Source: JBEKYD01 sp049509915 (GTDB taxonomy: Bacteria > Acidobacteriota > Terriglobia > Bryobacterales > Bryobacteraceae). Taken from it: 64,000 nucleotides of DNA. Positions 63,573-64,000 of the stretch are shown here, piece by piece. The stretch is from positions 5,590-69,589 of the forward strand of contig JBEKZL010000037.1 in NCBI GenBank assembly GCA_049509915.1. Direction: 5' to 3'. The translations under genes and the position numbers were made by a program. The notes under the pieces were generated by a model, which was not told the origin of the DNA, did not search any database, and saw nothing but the letters and a program-made list of their open reading frames with translations. The first letter of the stretch is position 1. Each line of letters opens with the position of its first letter.

Positions 63573-64000
63573 ATGTTGGTATCGAGCAAAGGCATTTTGG
63601 TGTTGGCCTGCGGCGCGCTGTGGGCGTCCCCTCCGGTTGTCACGAGTTCGGCTGGCGCCCTTCAGCCGGAGCAGTATCGCCACTACGTGGAAGCGTTCAA
63701 CCGGGACGATCCGGAAGGACGGACGAACCTGATTGCGAATGTCGAAGCCTGGGACTGGATGAAGCAAGACATCCCCTTCTTCGAGTCTTCCGACAAATCG
63801 ATCGAGGAAATGTACTACTTCCGATGGTGGGAGTTCCGAAAGCACATCCGCCAGACGCCGGCGGGATTTGTGATCACGGAGTTCCTGCCGGACGTGCCCT
63901 GGGCGGGAGCGCAAAACACCGTCAGCGCCTCCGCCGGCCACCATTTCTACGAGGGCCGCTGGCTGCGAGATCCGGAATACCTGAGAGAGTACGCGCGGTT
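63573..64000 (+). CDS. Secreted MGH1-like glycoside hydrolase, 3' end outside window
   Basis: The frame from ATG 63573 is open to the right edge (142 codons). Signal peptide MLVSSKGILVLACGALWASPPVVTSSAG. Then YRHYVEAFNRDDPEGRTNLI, IPFFESSDKSIEEMYYFRWWEFRKH, TPAGFVITEFLPDVPWAG and ISA-type GHHFYEGRWLRDPEYLREY. This resembles the mannosylglycerate-hydrolase-like (MGH1-like, alpha/alpha barrel) domain of secreted acidobacterial glycosidases. The catalytic region lies beyond the window. A family A palindrome precedes the gene. Confidence 0.8.
   Translation, partial: MLVSSKGILVLACGALWASPPVVTSSAGALQPEQYRHYVEAFNRDDPEGRTNLIANVEAWDWMKQDIPFFESSDKSIEEMYYFRWWEFRKHIRQTPAGFVITEFLPDVPWAGAQNTVSASAGHHFYEGRWLRDPEYLREYAR

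Overview
The window is GC-rich and looks like the chromosome of an acidobacterium of the Solibacter/Bryobacter type. This is inferred from repeated TIGR03437 'Solibacter C-terminal' modules, a VPS10/sortilin-type propeller protein with Gly/Arg-rich inserts, TolB-like/TPR proteins with the N-terminal region typical of that group, PEP-CTERM-like secreted proteins, PadR-HAAS cassettes and many dispersed intergenic palindromes. No rRNA, tRNA, CRISPR array, prophage or complete insertion sequence was seen.

Layout. 1-7.3 kb: a multi-PAS hybrid histidine kinase (cut by the left edge), a convergent receiver-only regulator and a large secreted propeller protein. 7.5-8.8 kb: a membrane-anchored DUF3179 protein whose reading frame contains an in-frame TGA at the first position of a CxxC-type motif, followed by a strong hairpin with a GGUCU loop. 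This is a candidate selenoprotein and the most interesting item here. 8.8-18.7 kb: membrane glycosyltransferase-like and acyltransferase proteins, an AhpD-like protein, then a minus-strand run of secreted TIGR03437/PEP-CTERM proteins. 18.9-25.1 kb: a TolB/TPR sensor-like protein, acetamidase, DJ-1/PfpI protein, a Tat-exported dipeptide epimerase and a ThiF/MoeB-type adenylyltransferase. 25.2-33.1 kb: an outer-membrane biogenesis operon (Omp85, periplasmic chaperone/PPIase-like, TamB), in which the middle gene is frameshifted by a perfect 47-bp tandem duplication. 33.2-38.6 kb: polysaccharide deacetylase, ACP and ketosynthase, a DUF2961/GH172-like enzyme, and an M24 peptidase with a truncated paralogue. 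38.9-47.9 kb: a histone H1-like protein, PadR-HAAS, a PIN-domain pair, MoxR, a YchF-like NTPase, an F420-type reductase, an APC permease and a sterol-desaturase-like protein.

47.9-53.0 kb is a tight minus-strand operon, dciA-gatC-gatA-sod-sthA-ROK. gatB lies 9 kb away at 61.3 kb, so the amidotransferase genes are split. 53.1-55.1 kb is a toxin-antitoxin graveyard: a higBA locus with a frameshifted toxin, an intact-looking hicBA, a relic of a second hicBA junction, a ribbon-helix-helix relic and a stranded TIGR03437 tail. 55.2-64 kb: a CPBP protease, GH97 glycosidase, metallophosphoesterase, an OLD/PARIS-like ATPase-TOPRIM protein (possible defence), gatB, a peroxiredoxin and the start of a secreted MGH1-like glycosidase.

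Three palindromic repeat families are scattered between genes. Family A has about 29-bp arms ending GCAACCGCTC...GAGCGGTTGC, family B has CCACAGATGAACACAG arms, and family C has GGTGGGGCGGACC arms. They often mark gene ends. All functions are read from sequence patterns only; no database search was run.
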